Position numbers and translations under genes: made by a program. A DNA stretch of 64,000 bases, taken from Desulfoglaeba alkanexedens ALDC (GTDB lineage Bacteria; Desulfobacterota; Syntrophobacteria; Syntrophobacterales; DSM-9756). The notes below the pieces were generated by a model, which ran no database searches, was not told where the DNA came from, and worked only from the letters and a program-made list of their open reading frames with translations. The stretch covers positions 1,288,501 through 1,352,500 of the forward strand of contig NZ_CP040098.1 of NCBI RefSeq assembly GCF_005377625.1. Reading direction: 5' to 3'. Positions 17,522 to 26,734 of the stretch are shown here, piece after piece. Positions within the stretch are counted from its first letter, which is position 1, and every line of letters begins with the position of its first letter.

Positions 17522-17854
17522 TCCCATGGGATCGTCAGCCGGCCTTGCCGTTTTGCAAAAGGAGGTACGGTTCATGCCGGAAGTCTGACCTTCGGCCGGT
17601 GACCGGATTCGAAATAGAGAGGAACGGCTGAGGGGTCCACTCCAGGCCACCCAGTCAGCTCCCGTCAAGCCCCCGCGGGGCGGCCCCTTTGTCGCCTGAT
17701 CTTCCAAACCTCTCGGCGGCTCCCGGCAACCGACGTGTTGTTACGCCTGAATCGCACAAGGGCGCTCGAACCTTTCAAGCGTGAACCGCTCTACAGGATT
17801 CGAGCGCCCCTGTCAATCGTCGCCTGATCCACGAACTCTTCCGGAAGGCGAAGC
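17522..17854. other. Intergenic region between convergent flavodoxin and sigma-factor genes
   Basis: No gene is seen. The only clear element is the strong hairpin at 17760-17809, listed separately. It could serve either converging gene. Confidence 0.5.
17760..17809. terminator. Strong hairpin, candidate bidirectional terminator
   Basis: An 11-bp perfect stem (GGGCGCTCGAA 17760-17770 with TTCGAGCGCCC 17799-17809) encloses a 28-base loop with a further CCT/AGG pairing. It lies about 45 bases beyond the stop of the sigma-factor gene and about 240 bases beyond the flavodoxin gene. No U-run follows on either strand, so factor-independent termination is not certain. Confidence 0.5.
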
Positions 17855-19165
17855 CTATTCCAGGTAGGCTTTCAGCATCTCCTGGCGGCTCGGATGCCTG
17901 AGTTTCCTCAAAGCCTTCTTCTCGATCTGCCGTATCCGTTCCTTGGACACCTTGAAGTTCTTGCCGATCTTTTCGAGTGTTTCCCCGGGTTGTCCGTCCA
18001 AGCCGAAACGGAGGCGAAGGATCTTCTCCTCACGAGGCTGCAGACCGGCCAGCAGGTCGCGGGTGATTTCGCCCAACTCCCTCGCTTCACAGCCTTCCAC
18101 CGGCGACTCCACGTTCTCGTCTTCGATAAAATCCGCCAGCCGCTGGTCATCTTCGCCGATGGGCGTCTCCAGCGACACCGGCTGGCTGACCAAGCTCAGA
18201 ACCATCTGAACCTTGTCCGGAGGAATGTCCGCGCGCTCCGCGATCTCGGCCGGCGTCGGTTCCCGCCCCAATTCTTTCACCAACTCGTGAAACACCTTGA
18301 AGAAAAGGTTCTTGAGCTCGATAAAGTGGACGGGCAACCGGATGGTCCGCGTTTTGTCATAGATGCCCCGGATGATGCTCTGGCGCACCCACCAGGTGGC
18401 GTAGGTGCTGAACCGGTTTCCCTTGGTGTGGTCGTAGCGCCCGACCGCCTTCAAGAGCCCCAGGTTGCCTTCCTGGATAAGATCGTCGAAGCTCATACCA
18501 CGACCCCGATACCGCTTGGCGATGCTCAGCACCAACCGGAGGTTGGCCTTGACCATCTGGTGCTTCGCCGTATCGATGGTCTGCATGATCTCCTGACACC
18601 GCCGGTAAAGCTCCCTGTACATGGATTGGCCCGGGTTGTCACGGCTGGCCTTTTCCAGAGTGCGCGTGATGACCTTCAGCACTTTGTCGCGGACCCCTGG
18701 AAAGCTCTTTTCATGAGCCAAAAGCTTCTCGACCTTTTCATGAAGGTCTTTGATCACCGGGTCTTCGACCGCGTGCTCGGCCACCAACCGCACCAGTTCG
18801 TCTTGCCCCTCTCGGATCGTCCTGGCCAGTTCGACTTCACGCTCGGGAGTGAGGAGCGGATAGGAAGATACTTCTCTCAGGTAACAGGATATGTGGTCTT
18901 CGTCGAAGTCGTCTTCGCGCTCCGCATTGGCATCCGGCATCTCTTCGTTCTCGGAGTCGTCACATTCCGTTTCGTTTTCCGCTTCAGCAATCGGCTCACG
19001 CTTGTCTTCCATGCAAACGATATCCTTCAGAGGGGGCTCGTCTTCCGCCATGCTCGACCCCGGGAATCCCTTCTCAAGGAGGCCTTCAAAGGCATCGTCC
19101 GCCTCCTCCCCCTTTTTCACCATAAATCGGAAGGGAGGATACGGATCATGATCGTATTGTTTCAT
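17855..19165 (-). CDS. Sigma-70 family RNA polymerase sigma factor (RpoD/RpoS type)
   Basis: This 436-residue protein has region 1.2 (CYLREVSSYPLLTPEREVEL), region 2 with KANLRLVLSIAKRYRGRGM and FSTYATWWVRQSI, region 3 (GREPTPAEIAERADI) and region 4 with the helix-turn-helix KVSKERIRQIEKKALRKLR. A charged, acidic N-terminal stretch of about 70 residues replaces region 1.1, and a spacer lies between regions 1.2 and 2. This suits an alternative group 1/2 sigma factor (RpoS-like) rather than the main RpoD; I cannot separate the two by eye. ATG 19165 has AAAGGGGG at a good distance; two further ATGs sit directly before it. A good promoter lies at 19329-19356. Confidence 0.88.
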   Translation of the reverse strand: MKQYDHDPYPPFRFMVKKGEEADDAFEGLLEKGFPGSSMAEDEPPLKDIVCMEDKREPIAEAENETECDDSENEEMPDANAEREDDFDEDHISCYLREVSSYPLLTPEREVELARTIREGQDELVRLVAEHAVEDPVIKDLHEKVEKLLAHEKSFPGVRDKVLKVITRTLEKASRDNPGQSMYRELYRRCQEIMQTIDTAKHQMVKANLRLVLSIAKRYRGRGMSFDDLIQEGNLGLLKAVGRYDHTKGNRFSTYATWWVRQSIIRGIYDKTRTIRLPVHFIELKNLFFKVFHELVKELGREPTPAEIAERADIPPDKVQMVLSLVSQPVSLETPIGEDDQRLADFIEDENVESPVEGCEARELGEITRDLLAGLQPREEKILRLRFGLDGQPGETLEKIGKNFKVSKERIRQIEKKALRKLRHPSRQEMLKAYLE

Positions 19166-19328
19166 CATCATCCCCCTTTCGTGGGAAATCCAAGGGTTAC
19201 CTGCCTTCGGCTGGTCTGTCCCACGGGCTTTCAGTGCTCTCGACTCGACCCCTCCTTTCTTGACTCGTGTTTCTCTTTTCTTTCTAATGGTCATACCTGA
19301 ACAGCCCCATCGCAACGAACCCATTAAA

Positions 19329-19356
19329 TCATAAGAATGATTCCCACCTTGGTCAA
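19329..19356 (-). promoter_or_regulatory. Sigma-70 promoter of the sigma-factor gene
   Basis: On the minus strand TTGACC (19356-19351) is followed after exactly 17 bases by TATGAT (19334-19329), five of six matches to each consensus box. The start codon of the sigma-factor gene is about 165 bases downstream, so there is a moderately long leader. The -35 box overlaps the end of the GTPase relic. Confidence 0.65.
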
Positions 19357-19590
19357 CCGATCCCGCACCCAGCTCGGTCCGGTTCTTTTCCCGGCGCCTT
19401 GGTGTCGGCGCGGATAACGCCCGATTCGCGATAAAGTGTTTCCAGCAGCTGGTGCAGGTTCCGGCCGGTGCGCGCCGAAACTCCCACACACGGCAGTTCC
19501 AATCCGGAAAGCTCCAGAAAGGCTTCGACGTCTTCCAAATCCTGTTCCCCGTCCACTTAGTTCAACGCCACCACCGTCTTTTTGATGAGT
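19353..19590 (-). pseudogene. Relic of a GTP-binding protein with a stop in the NKxD motif
   Basis: A minus-strand stretch reads KKTVVALN-stop-VDGEQDLEDVEAFL, then LPCVGVSARTGRNLHQLLETLY. This is the G4 (NKxD) and G5 (SA) end of a GTPase domain, like HSR1/DRG-type GTPases. The Lys codon of NKxD is TAA, another stop lies a few codons upstream, and the P-loop half and C-terminal domain are missing. The gene is therefore dead. The stop is TAA, so selenocysteine recoding cannot rescue it. Its 3' end merges with the promoter of the sigma-factor gene. Confidence 0.65.
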
Positions 19591-19688
19591 CGTTAAGACC
19601 TCAACCTATTGTCAATCCGGGCCGAACCGCATATAGGGTTGCTTGATCATTGAATGGCATCCGATCTTCAACTGTCGAGAGGAACCCG

Positions 19689-19856
19689 ATGAAGTGCCCG
19701 CGATGCGGAAAAGAGCTGTTATGGGTAAAGAGCTGAAGGCAGGTGATATGGCGCTGCAGGTCCTGCAGCATCGACTACCGGCTGGAAGATCTTCGCTCCA
19801 CCTGGGACGACGACTTGGAGGCGCAGCTGGCCGAAATCCGAGTCGACCGCCTGTAA
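19689..19856 (+). CDS. Small dual-CXXC zinc-ribbon-like protein, candidate selenoprotein with in-frame UGA
   Basis: The ATG at 19689 follows GAGAGGA. The frame gives MKCPRCGKELLWVKS, then TGA (19734-19736), then RQVIWRCRSCSIDYRLEDLR and a conserved-looking acidic tail to TAA at 19854. Read through, it is a 55-residue protein with CXXC at residues 3-6 and 23-26 and selenocysteine at residue 16. I recall a family of small dual-CXXC proteins, some members of which carry selenocysteine; this matches in size, the two CXXC motifs and the acidic tail. A hairpin after the TGA closely resembles the apical part of the E. coli fdhF SECIS. The alternative is a nonsense-mutated gene. Function is unknown; a redox or metal role is likely. 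Confidence 0.65.
19745..19772 (+). promoter_or_regulatory. SECIS-like hairpin downstream of the in-frame UGA
   Basis: Starting 8 bases after the TGA, GAT/ATC pairs form a lower stem, then a short internal bulge, then GCTGCAG/CTGCAGC (19753-19759 with 19763-19769) closes a tiny loop. The apical sequence GCTGCAGGTCCTGCAGC exposes GGTC, as in the SelB-binding loop of E. coli fdhF. GGTC lies 23-26 bases past the TGA, about four bases farther than in fdhF. It lies within the coding frame, as bacterial SECIS elements do. Confidence 0.6.
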
Positions 19857-19949
19857 CGGAGCGGGCGCTCCGCAAGGCGCGACCGCGGCATCGGCGCCCC
19901 TTCCCCGGATGGCGGCCCTCCTGCGGGACCGGATTCCGCCTGCGGCCTT

Positions 19950-22615
19950 TCAGCCTCTCCCTTCCAGGCGTTCCTGGATGATCCGGCGTGCCACGTCGAA
20001 TGCTTCGGTGAGCTTCTCAGGTCGGCTTCCGCCGGCCTGAGCCATGTCCGGACGGCCGCCGCCGTTTCCGCCGACCACCGCCGCGATTTCCCGAATCAAG
20101 TGGCCCGCGTGCAGGCGCTTGGTCAAATCATCGGTAACTCCCGCCAGCAGGAACACCTTGCCGTCATGGACCGCCCCCAAAACCACCACGCCGGTTCCCA
20201 TACGCTCCTTGAACCGATCGTTCATTTCCCGAAGCGCCTTGGGATTGTCGGCTTCCACCTGGGTCACCAGCACCCGAACGCCGCCGATCTCCGCCGCCAG
20301 GTCCAGAAGGTCCGCAGACCGCCTGGCCGCCTGGGACGCCTTAAGACTTTCCAGTTCCCTCTCCAACTGTCTCTGCTGCGCGAAAAGTCTCTCGATCCGG
20401 TCCACCACTTCCAGGGGATGCACTTTCAGCCGGCGGGACGCCTCTTCCAGCTGCTCCAGCTGCCTTTTCACGTGCCGGTAAGCGTGGCGCCCGGTAAGGG
20501 CCTCGATTCGGCGCACCCCGGCAGCGACGCTCGTTTCTTGAACAATCACGAAAAGGCCGATATCCCCCGTTCGCTGCGTGTGTGTCCCTCCGCACAGTTC
20601 GCGGCTGAAACCGGGGATTTCTACGAGCCGTACCCTGTCCCCGTACTTCTCTTCGAAGAGCGCGACCGCTCCGCTCTTCAACGCTTCTTCCAGATCCATG
20701 ACCTGGACGCGAAGCGAATCGTTGTTTCGGATTTCATCGTTCACCCGTTCTTCGATGGCGGCGAGTTCTGCAGCCGTGAGGGATGCAAAGTGAGTGAAGT
20801 CGAAGCGGAGTCGGTCCGGCGCCACCAGGGATCCCGACTGCTTGACATGATCTCCGAGCACATCGCGGAGCACACGGTGAAGGATGTGAGTAGCCGTATG
20901 GTTGAGCGCCGTGTCTTTCCGCCGCTCAGCGTCCACTTGGAGCCGAACCGTTTCGCCGACACGCAGGCTTCCTTCCACCACACGCGCCACGTGAACGATG
21001 AGGTCCCCCGGTAGTCGCAGGGTATCGCGCACTTCCAGGGTTCCCGCGGCGGCCAGGATTCTTCCCCGGTCTCCCACCTGGCCGCCCGCTTCGCCGTAAA
21101 AGGGGGTTTCGGTCGTGACCACTTCCACGTCGGCGCCGACGCCCGCCTCTTCCACCAATCGGCCTTCCACCACCAGCGCCGCGACCCGGGATTCGGCTTC
21201 CAGCTGATCGTAGCCCAAAAACGCCGATCGAACCTCGTCGGCCGAAAGCTTGCGGTAGGCTTCCGAAAGTTCCCGTTCTCCGCTTCCCTTCCAATGCTTG
21301 CGGGACTGTTCGCGCTGTTTCTGCATCCGCTCCGCAAAGCCTTCTTCGTCCACCTGGAAATGGAGTTTTCTGGCCATATCGGTCACGATATCTATGGGAA
21401 AGCCGTAGGTGTCGTAGAGCTTGAAGATGAGTTCTCCAGGAACCACCCGTGCGCCTTCGTCCTGCAGGCGCGCCATTTCGTTTTGAAGCAGCTTCAGTCC
21501 ATGGTCCAGCGTCTCACTGAAGCGTTCCTCCTCGTGGAGGATCACCCGGGTGATGTAGTTTCTGCTCTCCATAAGTTCCGGGTAGGCGTCCTGCATGGCG
21601 TGCATGACGGCCACCGCCACCTGATGGAGAAACGGCCGGTCCAGCCCCAGAAAGCGGCCGTGCCGGAGCGCGCGCCGAATGACCCGCCGGAGCACGTAAC
21701 CGCGCCCTTCGTTGGACGGTAACACGCCGTCGCCTATGAGGAACGCCGCCGCCCGGCCGTGGTCCGCGATGACCCTGAAGGAAACGTCCTTTTCGGGGTC
21801 TTCTCCGTAGGCATGGCCGCTCATCTCCCCGATGGCCGCCATCATGGGCGTGAAGAGGTCCGTGTCATAATTGGAAGGAACCTTTTGGATCACCGCGGCG
21901 AGCCGTTCCAACCCCATGCCCGTATCGATGCTGGGTTTGGGAAGGGGCTCCAGCGCACCGTCTTCCCGCCGGTTGAACTCCATGAACACCAGGTTCCACA
22001 GTTCCAGGTAGCGGTCACAATCGCATCCCGGGCGGCAGTCGGGACGACCGCAGCCCATGGCTTCTCCCTGATCTATCAGGATTTCGGAACAGGGCCCGCA
22101 GGGGCCCGTATCCCCCATGGCCCAGAAGTTGTCCTTTGTGGGAAACGTGAGGATGCGCTCGTCGGGCAAATGGCGCAGCCAGCACCGCCGGGCCTCTTCG
22201 TCCGGACCGAGCCCCATGGCGGCGTCGCCTTCATGAATGGTGGCGAAGAGCTTGTCCTGGGGAAGCCCCATGCGGCCCACCAGAAATTCCCAGGCAAAGG
22301 CCACCGCCTCCTCCTTGAAATAATCGCCGAACGAAAAGTTTCCGAGCATCTCGAAAAACGTGTGATGCCGGGCCGTATACCCCACGTTTTCCAGGTCGTT
22401 GTGCTTTCCGCCGGCCCGCATGCATTTCTGACTGCTGGCCGCACGCACGTAAGCCCGTTTTTCTTCACCGAGAAAACAACGCTTGAACTGGTTCATCCCT
22501 GCGTTGGTAAAAAGGAGCGTCGGGTCGTCGTGGGGGATGAGCGAGGAACTCTTCACCACGGTGTGGCCCTTGGTTTCGAAAAAGCTCAAGAATTTCGACC
22601 GGATCTCACTGGCCT

Positions 22616-22619
<4 letters not shown>
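19950..22619 (-). CDS. alaS: Alanine-tRNA ligase
   Basis: This 889-residue protein has the usual AlaRS order. The N-terminal class II catalytic domain carries motif 1 ([20 protein letters not shown]), the [20 protein letters not shown] segment and motif 3 [13 protein letters not shown]. The editing domain has HTATHILH near residue 570 and CGGTH near 670. A coiled-coil linker and the C-Ala DHHA1 domain ([15 protein letters not shown]) close the protein. It charges tRNA-Ala and clears mischarged Ser/Gly. The ATG overlaps the recA stop by four bases, making alaS the last gene of the lon-larC-cinA-thpR-recA-alaS run. recA-alaS linkage is common in Deltaproteobacteria. Confidence 0.97.
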
Positions 22620-23668
<1,049 letters not shown>

Positions 23669-23703
23669 GGATAGCTCCTCTTCTCGATACCTGTGATGGG
23701 CCG

Positions 23704-24276
23704 TCAGGTGGGCCGACCTTGCAACGGGCTTCGGTGAAGTGGGGTATATCGGGGTCCTTCGGGCCTTAAGTCGCTTTTATACAACACGATTTCCGACACG
23801 TCAAAAGCTTCCGTACGAAACCCTTTCTGGGCGACCAGGGCTTCCTGGAGGCGCTCCAACCGGGTCCTTCCTTTGACCCGGCCCAACGTCAGGTGCGCCT
23901 TGAACGGTCGAGCTTCCGTTTCAAAACCGAGGCCGCTCAAGACGTCCTCGACCTGTCGTTGCAGCCACTGCAACCGTTCGAAACCGCTTTCAATCCCCAC
24001 CCACACCACACGCATGTTCTTGATGGACGGAAACGCCCCGCATCCCCCCGCCGTCACGGTAAACGGCTCCATGGCCTCCCCGGCGCGGTCCAGGGCCTGC
24101 GAAACGGCGGGAATCAGATCTTCCGAAACGTTTCCCAGAAACTTCAGGGTGAGGTGGATGCGATCGGCCTTCACCCATGTGACCTGGGCTTTCGAGCCCT
24201 TAAGCTTTTCCATGAAGCCGGCCAATTGTTCCTGAACACCTGGAGGGAGGTCCACGGCAACGAACGTTCGAATCAT
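23704..24276 (-). CDS. thpR: RNA 2',3'-cyclic phosphodiesterase (2'-5' RNA ligase family)
   Basis: This 190-residue 2H phosphoesterase has both catalytic motifs, HLTLKFLG near residue 43 and HLTLGRVKG near 125, and the usual start [11 protein letters not shown]. The family hydrolyses 2',3'-cyclic phosphate ends of RNA and can join tRNA halves in vitro; its cellular substrate is unsettled. The ATG overlaps the cinA stop by four bases, which fixes the start at 24276. The cinA-thpR-recA order is a recurrent bacterial arrangement. Confidence 0.92.
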   Translation of the reverse strand: MIRTFVAVDLPPGVQEQLAGFMEKLKGSKAQVTWVKADRIHLTLKFLGNVSEDLIPAVSQALDRAGEAMEPFTVTAGGCGAFPSIKNMRVVWVGIESGFERLQWLQRQVEDVLSGLGFETEARPFKAHLTLGRVKGRTRLERLQEALVAQKGFRTEAFDVSEIVLYKSDLRPEGPRYTPLHRSPLQGRPT

Positions 24277-25556
24277 CCCAAAAGAACCCTCCACAAGAGG
24301 ACAAGGGCCGCATGGGCGGCTCTTTCCTGAATCTGGGTGCGCCCTCCCCAGAACAAATGCTTCCGAACCACGGTCTCACGCACCGTCGAGCAGGCCATGA
24401 ACACCGTCCCCACCGGCTTTTCGGCCGACCCGCCCGTCGGGCCTGCGATCCCCGTGATGGAAACCGCCACGTCCACCCCGGCCGATTCACGCGCCCCCCG
24501 AGCCATGGCTTCGGCCGTCGCCGCACTCACCGCACCGTGCTCGTCAAGCAGCGACCGGAACACACCCAGGAGTTCAACCTTGGCTTCGTTGCTGTAAGTC
24601 ACAAAGCCTCGCTCGAAGTAGTCCGAAGCGCCCGGAACCGCCGTGACACGCCGGGCCAGCAACCCGCCCGTACACGACTCCGCGGCTGCAAGCTTCCATC
24701 GCCTCCCCGACAGCAGCCTTCCCACCGTGAGTTCCATCGGCTCGTCTTCGCTTCCGCTCACGTACTGCGGGCCCAAAAGAGCCACGACCCGTTCTTCGAT
24801 CTCGGTCAGCCGGGACGTCACGTCATCCAGGTCCGTTCCCCGAACCAGGATGGTCACCCAGTTCTCCCCGATCTGCGGCAGGTAACCGATTTCGATCCCC
24901 GGAGATGGCGGTTCCAGAGATGCCAGCCTCCGATTGATTTCCGATTCGACCAGCTCCTGGACCCGGAGGACCCGCTTAACGTAAATCGGCCGGCCCGGGA
25001 ATCGGCGATCCAGGTCCGGAATCACCTTGCGGGCGAGAAGCGTTTCCATTTCATGGGGCACGCCCGGAAGGAAATAGCAAGGCACACCCCGGTGCTCGAG
25101 GAAAAACCCCGCCATGGGAAGTTCCGGCGCCATGTGGACCGCTCCTTCGGGGAAACAGGCGAGCCGCCCCGTGTGCTCGGACCACGGGATGCCTTTTCGT
25201 TCAACCCTTCGATGCAGCCGCTCCAGATGCTCGCGATTGCCCGTGAGCGGCCGCCCCAGCGCTCCGGCCACCGCCTGGCGCGTCCGATCATCATCCGTGG
25301 GGCCCAGTCCCCCCGTGATGATCACAAAATCCGACCGGTCCAGCAGGTCCAGCAGGTAGCGCGCGATTTCATCCTCTTCATCTTCCACGGTCACTACCCG
25401 CCGGAGTCGAAAACCGTGAACCCGAAGCTCACGGGCGATATGATGGGCGTTGGTATCCAGAATGTCGCCCAGCAGCAACTCGTTACCGATGGAAAGGAGT
25501 GACCCGCAGACGATTTTGGGTTCCACGAAACCCTCCATGATCCAGCGAACCCTCAT
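24273..25556 (-). CDS. cinA: CinA family nicotinamide-nucleotide amidase, competence/damage-inducible protein A
   Basis: This 427-residue protein has the COG1058 N-terminal domain (LLSIGNELLLGDILDTNAHHIA and ITGGLGPTDDDRTRQAVA) and the C-terminal amidase domain (LAAAESCTGGLLARRVTAVPGASDYF, near residue 285, then VSITGIAGPTGG). CinA deamidates nicotinamide mononucleotide to nicotinate mononucleotide in pyridine-nucleotide salvage; the N-terminal domain can have ADP-ribose pyrophosphatase activity. Both ends are coupled by ATGA overlaps, to larC upstream and thpR downstream. An ATG six codons in is an alternative start. Confidence 0.93.
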   Translation of the reverse strand: MRVRWIMEGFVEPKIVCGSLLSIGNELLLGDILDTNAHHIARELRVHGFRLRRVVTVEDEEDEIARYLLDLLDRSDFVIITGGLGPTDDDRTRQAVAGALGRPLTGNREHLERLHRRVERKGIPWSEHTGRLACFPEGAVHMAPELPMAGFFLEHRGVPCYFLPGVPHEMETLLARKVIPDLDRRFPGRPIYVKRVLRVQELVESEINRRLASLEPPSPGIEIGYLPQIGENWVTILVRGTDLDDVTSRLTEIEERVVALLGPQYVSGSEDEPMELTVGRLLSGRRWKLAAAESCTGGLLARRVTAVPGASDYFERGFVTYSNEAKVELLGVFRSLLDEHGAVSAATAEAMARGARESAGVDVAVSITGIAGPTGGSAEKPVGTVFMACSTVRETVVRKHLFWGGRTQIQERAAHAALVLLWRVLLG

Positions 25557-26734
25557 GCCTCATGGATCGGCAATGGCGTCCGAACAGTAAAAAGAACCGT
25601 CTCGTAGACTTCCCGAAGGGGAACCTTGTGGCGTTCCGCAGCCTGCCGGCAGTCTTCATATTCAGGAATCCGTCGCCGTGAACCGTCCGGAAGCACCACC
25701 TCCTTCACCCGGCACTTCCCGTAGGGGGTGGTCACGAACACTTCCGCCCTCGGCAACTCATAGCGTTCCACCTCGAAGGCTCGGACCCCGAGGGTCGAGG
25801 ATTCCAGGAAAAGGACCTCCATCAGGCGTCGCCCCGAGGCCGGTTCGGCCAACACACTCACCAGGATTCCAGGCCGGTTTTTCTTCATGTGCACCGGGGT
25901 GAACGTCGCATCGATGGCTCCTTCCGCGAAGAGTCTCGACAGAAGGTGATCGTAGAATTCCGGGTTCATATCGTCGATCTGGGTTTCCAGCACAAGAAGC
26001 CGCCGCTGAATCAGGACTTCCGATGCGCGGCCGAGGAAAACCCTCAGCAGGTTGGGCGGGTCCTCCTGCGGGTGGCTTCCGATCCCGTAACCCACGCGCT
26101 CGAGAGTCATGGACGGTATCGGGCCGAACGCTTCGCACAACGCGCGCACAATGGCCGCACCTGTCGGAGTGGTCACTTCGCGCCGTTCGGTTCCCTGAAA
26201 GACGGGAACACCTTCCAGGAGCACGGCGGTGGCGGGAGCCGGAATCGGCAGGGTCCCGTGCTCTGTTTTCACCCAACCTGATCCCAGAGGAATCGCCGAA
26301 GCCGTCACCCGCGAAACCTCCAGGAGGTGCAGGGCCGCCGCCGTCCCCACCGCATCCAGAAGGGTATCCAGAGCACCGATTTCGTGGAAGTGGACCTCTT
26401 CGACAGACACCCCGTGGACCCGGGCCTCCGCCTCCGCGAGCGTTCTCAGGATCTTGAGGCTCGCCGCCGCGACTCCCGGCACCAACTCGCTCCCCTGGAT
26501 GATCGCCTCCAACTCACGGAACGTCCGGCGAGGCTGCCCGCTGAGCCGGAAAAGGACCCGGGTACCCTCGATGGCCCCTCTCTTTTCCTTTCGGACCTGC
26601 ACCGAAAACCCTGAAACCGGCATCTTGTGGAGTATTTCCAGCAGACCATCTACCGGCGCGCCGGCATCCAGGAGACCCCCCAACACCATGTCTCCGCTTA
26701 CCCCGGAAAAACAGTCGAAATGCACCGTCTTCAT
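25553..26734 (-). CDS. larC: Nickel pincer cofactor biosynthesis protein LarC
   Basis: This 393-residue protein matches LarC (DUF111): [25 protein letters not shown] at the start, VEEVHFHEIGALDTLLDAVG near residue 105, IDDMNPEFYDHLL near 250 and the C-terminal VKEVVLPDGSRRRIPEYEDCR. LarC inserts nickel into the dithiolated pyridinium mononucleotide in a CTP-dependent step of nickel-pincer cofactor synthesis. It is one continuous frame here, whereas in Lactobacillus it is made from two frames by frameshifting. The true start is ATG 26734 (the codon before is TTG), overlapping the lon stop as TGATG. LarB is encoded about 12 kb away; LarA and LarE are not in the window. Confidence 0.93.
   Translation of the reverse strand: MKTVHFDCFSGVSGDMVLGGLLDAGAPVDGLLEILHKMPVSGFSVQVRKEKRGAIEGTRVLFRLSGQPRRTFRELEAIIQGSELVPGVAAASLKILRTLAEAEARVHGVSVEEVHFHEIGALDTLLDAVGTAAALHLLEVSRVTASAIPLGSGWVKTEHGTLPIPAPATAVLLEGVPVFQGTERREVTTPTGAAIVRALCEAFGPIPSMTLERVGYGIGSHPQEDPPNLLRVFLGRASEVLIQRRLLVLETQIDDMNPEFYDHLLSRLFAEGAIDATFTPVHMKKNRPGILVSVLAEPASGRRLMEVLFLESSTLGVRAFEVERYELPRAEVFVTTPYGKCRVKEVVLPDGSRRRIPEYEDCRQAAERHKVPLREVYETVLFTVRTPLPIHEA

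Noticed and set aside
23669..23703. LexA/SOS operator before recA
   Set aside because: The 35-base gap has no CTGT-N8-ACAG-like or other palindromic operator; only a ribosome site is visible.
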